Source: an uncultured Collinsella sp.
GTDB taxonomy: Bacteria; Actinomycetota; Coriobacteriia; Coriobacteriales; Coriobacteriaceae
Direction of reading: 5' to 3'
Length of the DNA: 64,000 nt
Assembly: GCA_900549085.1 (NCBI GenBank)
Contig: URMO01000004.1
Coordinates: 1 to 64,000 of the forward strand
Every line of letters starts with the position of its first letter. The stretch's first letter is position 1. The notes under the pieces are model-generated. The model was not told the DNA's origin and made no database searches. It saw only the letters and a list, made by a program, of their open reading frames with translations. This document shows, in pieces, positions 1 through 8,613 of the stretch. Made by a program: the position numbers and the translations under genes.

Positions 1-139
1 AGCCCGTCAGAGCGAGCAAGGTGCCTTGAAACGAGGCGGCATTGACCTTCTGGTCATGCCGCCGAAGTTGAAAGGCAAATTGCCGCCCTGGCGGGCTTGC
101 AGCGTCAAGTGGTTACGGCGTTTGGTAAAACGCCGTAAC
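1..139. repeat. 139-nt structured intergenic repeat, copy 1
   Basis: This stretch matches positions 43859-43997 over its whole length at roughly 90 percent identity by eye. It can fold into an outer stem (about 2-14 with 90-102), inner hairpins at 20-31 (CAAGG/CCTTG), 36-63 (GGCGGCATTGACC arm) and 76-86, and a separate 12-bp hairpin at 112-139 with loop TACC on the minus strand. The last hairpin ends on the first base of the esterase stop codon. The window edge may cut the element. Its function is unknown; it may act as a terminator, a structured RNA or a REP-like mobile unit. Confidence 0.75.
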
Positions 140-1041
140 TAAAACCCGTGGCGCTCCAGGAAGCGGAAGGCTAGGCGGATCCAGGGACGGACCGCCACCT
201 GCTTGTCCTCGTTGTCGACCGCGGTGTTGGCGTTGCCGAGCGAAAGGCCGTGACCACCCTGGTCGAAGACGTGCATCTCGCATGCAACGCCCTCCTCGGC
301 CATGCGCTGCGCAAACGGGTAGACCTGCGCGATCGGCGCCGTCTTGTCGTCGGACACGCCCCACACAAAGGTCGGTGGCATCTGACGCGAAACATGCGTG
401 GTGGGGCAGATGTCGGCCAGATGCTCGTCAGTTGCCTCGCCGCCCGTCACCATCGACAGGTAGTCGTTGAGCAAATCGCGCCCCGTCTTGCCGCCCGTCT
501 TGGGCACACGCAAGTCAATGCGCGGATCGCGCGTCTGCATGTCGCGCACATAGGCAAAGTCGAGCAATGGATAGCCCAGCACCACGGCATCGGGACGAAT
601 GTCGTCCGGACGCGCCCCGGCAAGTGCCGCAAAGGGGCCGGTCTTCCACTGTGTTGCCAGCGAGGCGCAAATCATGCCGCCAGCAGAAAAGCCCACGACG
701 CACACGCGCTTAGGATCGACATGCCACTCGTCGGCGTTGGCGCGCACCGTGGCGACCATCTTGGCAAGATCTGCCTGGGGGTGCGGAAAGCTCACGTCAC
801 CCGTAGAACTCGTGACATAGTTGAGCACAAAGGCCTGGTAACCGTGATCCAAAAACGCAAACGCCACAGGATCCTGCTCATGCGGAGCGATATGCGTAAA
901 CGCACCTCCGCCACAGATAATCACCGCGGGGCGGCGGCCATTCGGTTTATCGGGCAACGGCTCGGCACCCAAATACGTAAACGTCGCCGGATAATCCTCG
1001 GTCGGCTCCTCGCCCCACAGCGCATGGTTCTCGACAATCAT
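139..1041 (-). CDS. alpha/beta hydrolase, esterase/lipase-like
   Basis: The protein is an about 300-residue cytoplasmic serine hydrolase of the esterase/acetylesterase type. A GGGAFTHIAPHE segment near the N-terminus resembles the oxyanion-hole HGGG-type motif, the nucleophile elbow is GFSAGGM, and a late GGHGLSL supplies the catalytic histidine. Residues resembling the acid (WGVSDDKTAP) lie between them. A longer reading frame continues upstream to 1248, but the ATG at 1041 has AAGGGAG six bases before it and starts just before the conserved fold, so it is preferred. The true substrate cannot be told from sequence; short acyl or sugar esters are usual for the family. The stop codon abuts the structured repeat at 1-139. 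Confidence 0.8.
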   Translation of the reverse strand: MIVENHALWGEEPTEDYPATFTYLGAEPLPDKPNGRRPAVIICGGGAFTHIAPHEQDPVAFAFLDHGYQAFVLNYVTSSTGDVSFPHPQADLAKMVATVRANADEWHVDPKRVCVVGFSAGGMICASLATQWKTGPFAALAGARPDDIRPDAVVLGYPLLDFAYVRDMQTRDPRIDLRVPKTGGKTGRDLLNDYLSMVTGGEATDEHLADICPTTHVSRQMPPTFVWGVSDDKTAPIAQVYPFAQRMAEEGVACEMHVFDQGGHGLSLGNANTAVDNEDKQVAVRPWIRLAFRFLERHGF

Positions 1042-1284
1042 ATGTGCTCCCTTCGCGCAAATTATGCGCCCTTGTTTTTCGCCTTCAAGCGTACCCCACT
1101 TGAACCCGTGGCGCAGAAACACTCCGGCAATAAGTTTCCCTTCAACTGATATATCACATAATCCCAGTTCAGAGGTATCGTTGAGCAGCGTAGAATAGGG
1201 GCGTTGACCAAGCCGCGAAACACATGTGAAACGTTTCCGGCAAACCAAACGCGCGATATGCGCCTATTTAAGTTGGAGGCAACT

Positions 1285-1848
1285 ATGGGTCTGCTCGATT
1301 CGCTTAAGTCCACCTTCACCTCGACCGGCGAGGCGTCCGTTCCGCCCGCAGCAAGCTTCGCTACCCGCGAAGGCGTCATCTATGCCCCCGTCAACGGCGT
1401 GCTCGTCAACCTGAACGAGGTCCCCGACGAGACGATCGCCTCGGGCATGCTTGGCCAGGGCTACGGCATCGAGCCCATTACCGGCACCATCTATGCGCCC
1501 GCCAACGGCCGCATCGGCGCCACCACCGTCACCAACCACTCCATCGGCATGATCACCGAGGACGGCCTGCGCGTGTTCATCCATGTTGGCCTGGGCACCG
1601 TGGAAATGAACGGCAAGGGTTTTGCCCGCTTTGTCGAGATGGGCGATGTGGTCAAGGCCGGCCAGCCGCTCATCAGCTTCGACCGCGACGCCATCAAGGC
1701 CGCTGGTCACGAGGACATCGTGACCGTCATCGTCTCTGAGCTCGATCGTCTTAAGAGCATCGACCATGTCGGCGAGTCCGGAACGCTTATCGGCGGCAAC
1801 CCGCTCGTCAAGCTGGGCGACCCGCTGCTGGTGGCCAAGACCAAGTAG
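1285..1848 (+). CDS. PTS glucose-type EIIA component
   Basis: This is a stand-alone EIIA domain of the glucose/sucrose PTS family, 187 residues, which takes phosphate from HPr and passes it to an EIIB. The two family histidines are visible in TNHSIGM and in [16 protein letters not shown], the latter being the phosphorylated one. No EIIB or EIIC is fused or adjacent. The start is the ATG at 1285 with GGAGG at 1274-1279; a longer frame from 1204 has no support. The beta-glucoside EIIBC at 18559 lacks its own EIIA domain, so this protein could serve it in trans; it may also act as a regulator like Crr. Partner choice is inference. Confidence 0.88.
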   Translation: MGLLDSLKSTFTSTGEASVPPAASFATREGVIYAPVNGVLVNLNEVPDETIASGMLGQGYGIEPITGTIYAPANGRIGATTVTNHSIGMITEDGLRVFIHVGLGTVEMNGKGFARFVEMGDVVKAGQPLISFDRDAIKAAGHEDIVTVIVSELDRLKSIDHVGESGTLIGGNPLVKLGDPLLVAKTK

Positions 1849-1885
1849 TCAGGCCCCGCGTCACACAGCCAAAAGGCACCTCGTC

Positions 1886-1919
1886 AAGCGCCCGCGACCA
1901 TTTGGCCTCGGGCGCTTTT
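1886..1919 (+). terminator. rho-independent terminator after EIIA
   Basis: AAGCGCCCG at 1886-1894 pairs with CGGGCGCTT at 1909-1917, followed by a short T run. Confidence 0.85.
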
Positions 1920-2029
1920 CGTTTGAAAAACCATCCCGCCAATACCTTATCTGTATAGCCCAAATGAACCGAGCTGCTAGAATATCGAATTGTATGGATA
2001 ACTATCATTCAACCGTTATGGGAGGATAC

Positions 2030-3433
2030 GTGAACCGCACCAAAATCGCGCAGCTCTATGCTGATGCCGAGTCGCTCGGCGGCCAGACCGTCACCGTCGC
2101 CGGCTGGGTCAAATCCGTCCGCGACATGAAGAACTTTGGCTTTGTTACGCTCAACGACGGCAGCTGCTTCCGCGACCTGCAGGTCGTCATGAACCGCGAG
2201 GCACTCGACAACTACGACGAGATCGCCCATCAAAACGTCTCGGCCGCACTCATTTGCACCGGCACCGTCAAACTGACCCCCGATGCGCCCCAGCCTTTCG
2301 AGCTTTCTGCCACTTCCATCGAGGTCGAGGGCACGAGCGCCCCGGATTACCCGCTGCAGAAGAAGCGTGCAACCGTCGAGTTCCTGCGCACCCAGCAGCA
2401 CCTGCGCCCGCGCACCAACCTGTTCCGCGCCGTGTTCCGCATCCGCTCTGTCGCGGCTGCCGCCATCCACCGCTTCTTCCAGGAGCAGGGCTTTGTCTAC
2501 GTCAACACCCCCATCATCACCACGAGTGACTGCGAGGGCGCCGGCGAGATGTTCCGCGTGACCACGCTCGACCCCAAAAATCCGCCCCTCACCGAGTCCG
2601 GCGAGGTCGACTGGAGCCAGGACTTCTTTGGCAAGCACGCGAGCCTCACCGTTTCCGGTCAGCTCAATGCCGAGAACTTTGCCATGGCCTTTGGCGACGT
2701 GTACACCTTTGGCCCCACCTTCCGCGCCGAAAACTCCAACACCACGCGCCACGCCGCCGAGTTTTGGATGATCGAGCCCGAGATGGCCTTTGCCGATCTG
2801 AACGACTACATGGATAACGCCGAGGCCATGCTCAAGTACGTCCTTAAGGACGTTATGGCCACCTGCCCCGACGAGCTCAACATGCTCAATAAGTTTGTGG
2901 ACAAGGGCCTGATCGAGCGCCTGGACCACGTGGCAAACTCCGACTTTGCCCGCGTTACCTACACCGAGGCCGTCGAGATCCTGGAGCAGGCAGTTGCTGC
3001 TGGCCACCAGTTTGATTACCCCGTCAGCTGGGGCATCGACCTGCAGACCGAGCACGAGCGTTTCCTGACCGAGGAGCACTTTAAGCGCCCGACCTTCGTA
3101 ACCGACTACCCGGCCGAGATCAAGGCGTTCTACATGCGCATGAACGAGGACGGCAAGACCGTCGCCGCCGCCGACTGCCTGGTTCCTGGCATCGGCGAGA
3201 TTATCGGCGGCTCCCAGCGCGAGGAGCGCCTGGATCTGCTCGAGGCCCGCATCAAGGACCTGGGCATGAATCCCGAGCAGTACAAGTACTACCTTGACCT
3301 GCGCCGCTACGGTTCCTGCAAGCACGCCGGCTACGGTCTGGGCTTCGAGCGCTTGGTCATGTATCTGACCGGCGTGGGCAACATCCGCGACGTCCTGCCG
3401 CACCCGCGCACCGTGGGCAACGCCGACTTCTAA
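2030..3433 (+). CDS. asnS: asparaginyl-tRNA synthetase
   Basis: The 467-residue product charges tRNA-Asn with asparagine in the cytoplasm. It has the class II layout: an N-terminal OB-fold anticodon-binding domain ([18 protein letters not shown]), motif 2 with [12 protein letters not shown], and motif 3 [13 protein letters not shown] near the C-terminus. Length is usual for bacterial AsnRS. The start is the GTG at 2030, placed four bases after GGGAGG; an upstream extension of the frame to 1766 overlaps the EIIA gene and its terminator and is discarded. It stands alone between two terminators, so it is probably monocistronic. Confidence 0.95.
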   Translation: MNRTKIAQLYADAESLGGQTVTVAGWVKSVRDMKNFGFVTLNDGSCFRDLQVVMNREALDNYDEIAHQNVSAALICTGTVKLTPDAPQPFELSATSIEVEGTSAPDYPLQKKRATVEFLRTQQHLRPRTNLFRAVFRIRSVAAAAIHRFFQEQGFVYVNTPIITTSDCEGAGEMFRVTTLDPKNPPLTESGEVDWSQDFFGKHASLTVSGQLNAENFAMAFGDVYTFGPTFRAENSNTTRHAAEFWMIEPEMAFADLNDYMDNAEAMLKYVLKDVMATCPDELNMLNKFVDKGLIERLDHVANSDFARVTYTEAVEILEQAVAAGHQFDYPVSWGIDLQTEHERFLTEEHFKRPTFVTDYPAEIKAFYMRMNEDGKTVAAADCLVPGIGEIIGGSQREERLDLLEARIKDLGMNPEQYKYYLDLRRYGSCKHAGYGLGFERLVMYLTGVGNIRDVLPHPRTVGNADF

Positions 3434-3480
3434 TCGTCGGACGCTAGCTCGCGTCGCCACACGCCAACGCTCATCGCATA

Positions 3481-3516
3481 AGCGTCTCTCGACATCGGTC
3501 GAGAGACGCTTTTTTC
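3481..3516 (+). terminator. rho-independent terminator after asnS
   Basis: A perfect 13-bp stem, AGCGTCTCTCGAC at 3481-3493 against 3498-3510, is followed by six T. Confidence 0.92.
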
Positions 3517-3547
3517 AACAGCATCCGTCAAGCTTTTGGCAAGTTTT

Positions 3548-3561
3548 TGGTCAGTTGACCA
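3548..3561. promoter_or_regulatory. palindrome TGGTCA-GT-TGACCA, possible operator
   Basis: The palindrome lies 130 bases upstream of the frameshifted regulator and contains a TTGACC that could be a -35 box. A further inverted repeat, CCCACGTCC at 3637-3645 against GGACGTGGG at 3679-3687, overlaps that gene's ribosome binding site. Both are seen directly; a regulatory role is inferred. Confidence 0.35.
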
Positions 3562-3691
3562 GGGCTGTTGAAAACTCGACCCGCCGTTTGCCGACGACTA
3601 CCGACCGCCCAGAGCGCCCTGCACCCCTGGGAAAGCCCCACGTCCTAGGCTCCATACCGTCGCCACCCAAAACGGAAAGGACGTGGGTACC

Positions 3692-4476
3692 ATGACCGAA
3701 GCCGCTGTTGAAACCTACGACACCACGACTAGAGGCGCCGCCTCGATGGCAGCCTATCGCGCCGTTCGCATCCTGCAACTATTAAGCGAAAACACCGGCG
3801 AGGACAAGGCCATGCTTTCCGATGAGTTGATCCGGCGCCTCGCCCATCCCGACGACCCCGCCCGCATGCCATCTCGGCGGCGCGGCGCAGCATCTACACC
3901 GCCATCTCCGCGCTTCGCCATGCCGGATACGAAATTGAGTACAAACGCGGCGTGGGCTACAAACTTCTTACCCGCCCGCTCACCGATGAAGAGATCATCC
4001 GGCTCCACGGTATGGTCATGCGCAACCGCTCCACGCCTATCGCTATCCGCAAGAGTATGGCGCAGCACTTAGTTGCCATGGCGAGTGCCGACGTTCGCGG
4101 CTACCTCGATACACCCGAACCCGTTCCGAGCGCAGGCAGCAAGGCTACCAAGGCAACACGCACGCCCATCAAGCGTATCGACACGTGCGAGCTCGTCGAG
4201 CAGGCCATCGACCACGGAACCACGGTGAGTTTTGATATTTCGAGCGTCACGACGCGTGGCGAAACCGAAGCAGCACGGATGACACTCCGTCCCTTTGCCA
4301 TCAAGCAACGAGACGGCATCTCTTATTTGCTGGGAACGGTCTATGACGCCCGAGGCGCCGATGACACGCTGCGTACCGTAGAGATTGGCCGGATGAGAAA
4401 CGTCACCACGCGTCTCCTCGACGGCAAGAAGCTCTTCGCCGCCCTCGACGAGGAGGACGACGCCTCCGCCGCATAA
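3692..4476 (+). pseudogene. frameshifted HTH/WYL-type transcriptional regulator
   Basis: Two reading frames make up one protein. The first, from ATG 3692, gives a helix-turn-helix start (VRILQLLSENTGEDKAML then LIRRLAHPDDP). The second continues it as AISAARRSIYTAISALRH, AGYEIEYKRGVGYKL and a C-terminal domain resembling the ligand-sensing half of WYL/DeoR-type regulators (VSFDISSVTTRGETEAARM). The switch from frame 2 to frame 1 falls near 3858-3880 and is explained by loss of one base. No slippery heptamer is evident, so this is either a real pseudogene or a sequence error. A GTG at 3683 is too close to the GGAAAGG to be the start. If intact, it would be a DNA-binding regulator of unknown target. 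Confidence 0.7.
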
Positions 4477-4545
4477 GAACCTCCGCCGTCCATTCGACTA
4501 CCCGTACCGCCCATCCGGTTCTGTATTAAAAAACCCGCCAGGTTA

Positions 4546-4573
4546 TTGTAAAAATGGACATCCGCGCTACTAT
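4546..4573 (+). promoter_or_regulatory. promoter of the ABC importer operon
   Basis: TTGTAA at 4546-4551 and TACTAT at 4568-4573 are separated by 16 bases. The leader then holds a small hairpin, CACTTGCACT against AGTGCAGTG, before the ribosome binding site at about 4624-4629. Confidence 0.55.
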
Positions 4574-4636
4574 AGTTCCACTTGCACTTTGTTTGAGTGC
4601 AGTGTTTCCAGCCATTTCTATACTGGGGGTAACGAT

Positions 4637-5617
4637 ATGAAGGATATCACCATCAGCCGCAGGAGCCTTCTGGTCTCTGCTGGCCTGCTCGCGCTCGCTC
4701 CGCTCGCCGGATGCGGCGGCAACTCTGGTTCCGGCTCTGCTGCCGCCGGTTCCGACTACACCGTCGGCGTTCTGCAGCTCACCGAGCACTCCGCACTCGA
4801 CGCCGCCAACGACGGCTTTGTCAAGGCCATCAAGAAGAGCGGTCTTAAGGTCAAGATCGATCAGAAGAACGCCCAGAACGACCAGTCCACGTGTAAGTCC
4901 ATCGCCGACAAGTTCGTGGGCGATGGCGTCGACCTGATCTACGCCATCGCTACGCCCGCCGCGCAGGCCGCCGCTGGCGCCACCGCCGATATCCCCATCG
5001 TGGGCTGCGCCATCACCGACTACGCCGCCTCGGGCCTGGTCCAGGACAACGATAAGCCCGGCACCAACGTCACTGGCGCCTCCGACCTCACCCCGGTCGC
5101 CGAGCAGCTCGAGATGATGCAGAAGGTCCTGCCCGACGTAAAGAAGATCGGCCTGCTCTACTGCACCGCCGAGTCCAACTCCGACGTCCAGATCAAGGCC
5201 GCCAAGAAGGAGCTCGACAAGCTGGGCCTGAAGTACACCGATTACACCGTCTCGAGCTCCAACGAGATCCAGTCCGTCGTCGAGTCCGCCGTGGGCAAGG
5301 TCGACGCGCTGTACTCCCCCACCGATAACACCATCGCCGCGGGCGCCTCGCAGGTGGGCCAGATCTGCAAGGAGAACAAGCTCCCCTTCGTTACCGGCGA
5401 GGAGGGCATGTGCAAGGCCGGCGGCCTGTTCACCCTCTCCATCAACTATGAGGACCTGGGCTACGCCGCGGGCGAGATGGCCGTTAAGATTCTGAAGGGC
5501 GAGGCCAAGCCCGAGGATATGCCGATCAAGCACCTCTCGAGCAAGGACCTGGTCGTCGTCAAGAACGACGAGATGGCCGAGGCTCTGGGCATCGATCTTT
5601 CCGCTCTGGACGAGTAG
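4637..5617 (+). CDS. ABC transporter substrate-binding lipoprotein (TrpX/PF04392-like)
   Basis: The 326-residue protein is the extracytoplasmic binding protein of the importer encoded by the next two genes. Residues 1-25 are a lipoprotein signal with twin-arginine-like SRRSLL and lipobox LAGC, so it is anchored to the membrane outer face. The mature part has the two-lobed periplasmic-binding fold of the TrpX/YtrX-like family (DYTVGVLQLTEHSALD, IYAIATPAAQAA, KIGLLYCTAESNSD). Members are linked to aromatic amino acids or other small solutes; the ligand here is not shown. The ATG at 4637 is chosen because it starts exactly at the signal peptide. Confidence 0.88.
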   Translation: MKDITISRRSLLVSAGLLALAPLAGCGGNSGSGSAAAGSDYTVGVLQLTEHSALDAANDGFVKAIKKSGLKVKIDQKNAQNDQSTCKSIADKFVGDGVDLIYAIATPAAQAAAGATADIPIVGCAITDYAASGLVQDNDKPGTNVTGASDLTPVAEQLEMMQKVLPDVKKIGLLYCTAESNSDVQIKAAKKELDKLGLKYTDYTVSSSNEIQSVVESAVGKVDALYSPTDNTIAAGASQVGQICKENKLPFVTGEEGMCKAGGLFTLSINYEDLGYAAGEMAVKILKGEAKPEDMPIKHLSSKDLVVVKNDEMAEALGIDLSALDE

Positions 5618-5688
5618 CGCCATGCGCGGTAGCGCGTCTAGGGCACACGCTCGCGCCATGGCTGCGTTATTCAATATCTGAGCCACAG

Positions 5689-5722
5689 GGGCGAACGCCA
5701 AAGACCGGCGTTCGCCCTGCTT
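5689..5722 (+). terminator. hairpin between binding protein and permease
   Basis: GGCGAACGCC at 5690-5699 pairs with GGCGTTCGCC at 5707-5716, followed by a weak T-rich tract. It probably lowers read-through so that the binding protein is made in excess over the membrane parts. Confidence 0.65.
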
Positions 5723-5821
5723 GTTACGGATGAGACAAAACATCCGGCCGCAGCTCTTTCATGCATTGTTACCGCTATCATGGTGACTCACGTGTCCACC
5801 CTATCCTAGGAGGTATGAAGC

Positions 5822-6745
5822 ATGCTTATTGCATTGCAGGGCGCCGTTTCGCAGGGCGTCCTCTGGGGCATTATGGTGCTTGGCGTGTTTATCACGTTCC
5901 GCCTGCTCGACATCCCCGATATGACCTGCGACGGCAGCTTTGCCCTCGGCGGCTGCGTCTGTGCCGTGCTCATCGTCAATAACAACGTCGACCCGCTGCT
6001 CGCCGTGCTGGCCGGCATGTGCGCCGGCGCCATCGCGGGCGCCGTCACGGGCATTCTGACCACCGTCTTTGAGATTCCCGCGATCCTCGCCGGAATCCTC
6101 ACCCAGATCAGTCTGTGGTCCATCAACCTGCGCATCATGGGCAAATCCAATACGCCCATTCTTGCCAAGGGCACCGTGTTCTCGGCCGTCAGCAACATGA
6201 CGGGCCTGCCGCAGTCCACCGTCGCCATCATCCTGGGTATTTTGCTCGCTGTGGCTATCGTTGCCATCCTGTATTGGTTCTTTGGCACCGAGATCGGCTC
6301 GGCGCTGCGCGCCACCGGCAACAACGAGTACATGATCCGCGCCCTGGGCGTCAACACCAACTCCACCAAGATGATCGCCCTCGTGCTCTCCAACGCCCTC
6401 ATCGGCCTTTCGGGCGCGCTCATCTGCCAGAGCCAGAAGTACGCCGACATTGGCATGGGCACCGGTGCCATCGTTATCGGCCTTGCCGCCATTGTTATCG
6501 GCGAGGTGCTCGGTCGCCTGCTGCCCGGCGGTCTCACGCAGTTTAGTGTTCGCCTGGCCTCCGCCGTCTTTGGCTCCGTGGTGTACTTCCTCATCCGCGC
6601 CATCGTGCTGCAGTTGGGCATGGACGCCAACGACATGAAGCTGCTCTCCGCCGTGATCGTCGCCGTGGCCCTGTGCGTGCCCGTGGTTTGGGAGCGCTAT
6701 AAGCTCCGCAGCTCCTACACGAAGGGGGATGAGGCAGATGCTTAA
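5822..6745 (+). CDS. ABC transporter permease (TrpY-like)
   Basis: The 307-residue integral membrane protein belongs to the branched-chain/ribose-type permease superfamily (BPD_transp_2) and shows about eight to nine hydrophobic segments. Conserved features include LDIPDMTCDGSFALGG near the N-terminus and the EAA-like cytoplasmic loop around ALRATGNNEYMIRALGVNT, which contacts the ATPase. The start at 5822 follows AGGAGG at 5808-5813; an earlier ATG at 5815 is in another frame. It overlaps the following ATPase by eight bases, which shows translational coupling. Confidence 0.9.
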   Translation: MLIALQGAVSQGVLWGIMVLGVFITFRLLDIPDMTCDGSFALGGCVCAVLIVNNNVDPLLAVLAGMCAGAIAGAVTGILTTVFEIPAILAGILTQISLWSINLRIMGKSNTPILAKGTVFSAVSNMTGLPQSTVAIILGILLAVAIVAILYWFFGTEIGSALRATGNNEYMIRALGVNTNSTKMIALVLSNALIGLSGALICQSQKYADIGMGTGAIVIGLAAIVIGEVLGRLLPGGLTQFSVRLASAVFGSVVYFLIRAIVLQLGMDANDMKLLSAVIVAVALCVPVVWERYKLRSSYTKGDEADA

Positions 6746-7493
6746 GCTCTCGCACGTCAAGAAGACCTTTAACAAGGGCACCGTCACCGAGAAGCGCGCG
6801 CTCACTGGCGTCGACCTTACCCTCAACGACGGCGACTTTGTAACCGTGATCGGCGGCAACGGCGCCGGCAAGTCCACGCTGCTCAACATGATTGCCGGCG
6901 TGTATCCGCTCGATTCGGGCGTTATCGAGCTCGACGGCACCGACATCTCGCGCCTGAGCGAGTCGCAGCGCGCCAAGTACCTGGGCCGCGTGTTCCAGGA
7001 CCCCATGCGCGGCACCGCAGCCGACATGCAAATTGCCGAGAACCTGGCCCTCGCCAAGCGCCGCGGCCAGCATCGCGGTCTTTCGTGGGGCGTCACCAAG
7101 GCCGAGAAGGACGAGTACGTTGAGCTGCTCAAGCGCCTGGACCTCGGTCTGGACACGCGCCTCAACGCCAAGGTCGGCCTGCTTTCGGGTGGCCAACGCC
7201 AGGCACTCACCCTGCTCATGGCCACGCTCACCAAGCCACGCCTGCTGCTGCTCGACGAGCACACCGCGGCCCTCGACCCCAAGACGGCCTCTAAGGTGCT
7301 CAACCTGACCGAGGAGATCGTCGACGAGCACCACCTGACCACGCTCATGGTCACGCACAACATGAACGACGCCATCCGTCTGGGCAATCGACTGATCATG
7401 ATGAAGAAGTCGCTCACCGTGGCCGACCTGCTGCAGAAATTCGAGGAGGTCTCGGGCGGCGAGCTCGCCAACGACCGCATGCTGCTGAGCTAA
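6738..7493 (+). CDS. ABC transporter ATP-binding protein (TrpZ-like)
   Basis: The 251-residue ATPase drives the importer made with the two preceding genes. It has Walker A GGNGAGKSTLL, signature LSGGQRQAL, Walker B LLLLDEHTA and the switch histidine in MVTHNMND. Either ATG 6729 or ATG 6738 could start it; 6738 is preferred because AAGGGGG at about 6722-6727 is at a normal distance from it. A conserved-loop hairpin directly follows the stop codon. Confidence 0.9.
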   Translation: MLKLSHVKKTFNKGTVTEKRALTGVDLTLNDGDFVTVIGGNGAGKSTLLNMIAGVYPLDSGVIELDGTDISRLSESQRAKYLGRVFQDPMRGTAADMQIAENLALAKRRGQHRGLSWGVTKAEKDEYVELLKRLDLGLDTRLNAKVGLLSGGQRQALTLLMATLTKPRLLLLDEHTAALDPKTASKVLNLTEEIVDEHHLTTLMVTHNMNDAIRLGNRLIMMKKSLTVADLLQKFEEVSGGELANDRMLLS

Positions 7494-7501
7494 CGACCTA
7501 G

Positions 7502-7543
7502 AAAACCACCACAAAGGGGACAGGCACCTTTGTGGTGGTTTTT
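7502..7543 (+). repeat. gene-end hairpin with GGGACAGG loop, copy A
   Basis: ACCACCACAAAG pairs with CTTTGTGGTGGT around a GGGACAGGCAC-type loop, and T residues follow, so it can end transcription. It is nearly identical to 8521-8559. Related units with other stems are at 11236, 42078 and 49665. Confidence 0.8.
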
Positions 7544-7565
7544 GTTAAAGAGTAAGGAGACAGCC

Positions 7566-7625
7566 ATGAAAAGACTCCCCCGCCTTGCGTTAGCCACTGC
7601 GTTGATCTGGAAGCGCCGCCGCTAA
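7566..7625 (+). CDS. possible 19-residue basic peptide
   Basis: A short frame reads MKRLPRLALATALIWKRRR and has AAGGAG six bases upstream. It lies between the hairpin at 7502 and a strong terminator at 7679. A hydrophobic middle flanked by arginine/lysine at both ends would suit a small membrane peptide. Nothing else supports expression, and chance cannot be excluded. Confidence 0.25.
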   Translation: MKRLPRLALATALIWKRRR

Positions 7626-7678
7626 GCTACACCGCCGGGCCTTGCAGCCCCGCCGTGCAAACCTTATATCGAGCACAG

Positions 7679-7710
7679 AAGCCCGTCCGAATGTGATCGG
7701 ACGGGCTTTT
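7679..7710 (+). terminator. rho-independent terminator
   Basis: AAGCCCGTCCGA at 7679-7690 pairs with TCGGACGGGCTT at 7697-7708 and ends in T residues. It lies 44 bases upstream of the mechanosensitive channel gene, so some transcript must start before it. Confidence 0.85.
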
Positions 7711-7753
7711 GGTGGGTATCATGGTTGAACGATCATGAGGAGGTTTTCCCTAC

Positions 7754-8521
7754 ATGGAATTGTTTGAGCCGATTCTTCATTTCTTTGAGCAGCGCTGGGT
7801 CCACAACATCATCTGGGCCGTCATCTTGGCGATAGGCACCGCCGTCGCCGCCAAGGTCGCATCCAAGACCCTGCACCATCTGCTTAACCGAGACGACAAC
7901 CCGCTTCCGGCATCGAGTATCTTCATCAACATTGCGCGCGCCGTCATCTGGATGATCGGCGGCAGCTTTATCCTCGACAACTGCTTTGGCATTAACGCAA
8001 ACGCCCTCGTCGCCGCTCTTGGCGTCGGCGGCATCGCCATCTCGTTGGGCTTTCAGGACACGCTCTCAAACCTTATCGGCGGCATGCAGGTAACCTTTAT
8101 GGGCATCATCAAGCCCGGCGACAATATTGAAGTCGGTGGCGTGTCGGGCGTGGTCCAGGACATCACCTGGCGTCATACGACCATCGAGGACGCCTGCGGG
8201 CAGACCATCATCGTCCCCAACTCAAATATCTCCAAGAACACGCTCGTGCATCTCATGCCCTTTGGGCGTGTGGCTGTGCCCGTTGCCGTAAAGGACACAT
8301 CCAAGTGGGCCTCGCTCGACGCGCTGGCAGACGAGCTGACCAGCGCCACCAAGGCCGCCGTGCTTCCCATCTCGAGCTTTGACAAGGAGCCCTACGTGCT
8401 CTTTAGCGAGATCGGCGACTTTGGCATTAAGGGCAAGATCATCTTTATCGTCAGCGACGACAGCACCACTTTCACGGCGGCCGACGCCTGCATTCGCGCC
8501 ATCGCCCCCATCATCGCCTAA
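7754..8521 (+). CDS. small-conductance mechanosensitive channel MscS family
   Basis: The 255-residue protein forms a membrane channel that releases solutes on osmotic down-shock. It has three hydrophobic segments in the first about 110 residues; the last is the glycine/alanine-rich pore helix (ALGVGGIAISLGFQDTLSNL). The cytoplasmic beta-domain follows with the family pattern GDNIEVGGVSGVVQDITWRH and VPNSNISKNTL. Length is close to the minimal MscS form. The start has AGGAGG at 7738-7743. It ends right at a second copy of the conserved-loop hairpin. Confidence 0.9.
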   Translation: MELFEPILHFFEQRWVHNIIWAVILAIGTAVAAKVASKTLHHLLNRDDNPLPASSIFINIARAVIWMIGGSFILDNCFGINANALVAALGVGGIAISLGFQDTLSNLIGGMQVTFMGIIKPGDNIEVGGVSGVVQDITWRHTTIEDACGQTIIVPNSNISKNTLVHLMPFGRVAVPVAVKDTSKWASLDALADELTSATKAAVLPISSFDKEPYVLFSEIGDFGIKGKIIFIVSDDSTTFTAADACIRAIAPIIA

Positions 8522-8559
8522 ACCACCACAAAGGGGACAGGCACCTTTGTGGTGGTTTT
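8521..8559 (+). repeat. gene-end hairpin with GGGACAGG loop, copy B
   Basis: The stem ACCACCACAAAG/CTTTGTGGTGGT and the loop equal those at 7502-7543. It starts on the last base of the mscS stop codon and ends in TTTT, which fits a terminator. Confidence 0.8.
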
Positions 8560-8613
8560 CATTCGTGGTACCATAGTTCATATAGTTGTTTAAACGACTA
8601 AGGGAGCAAAACT

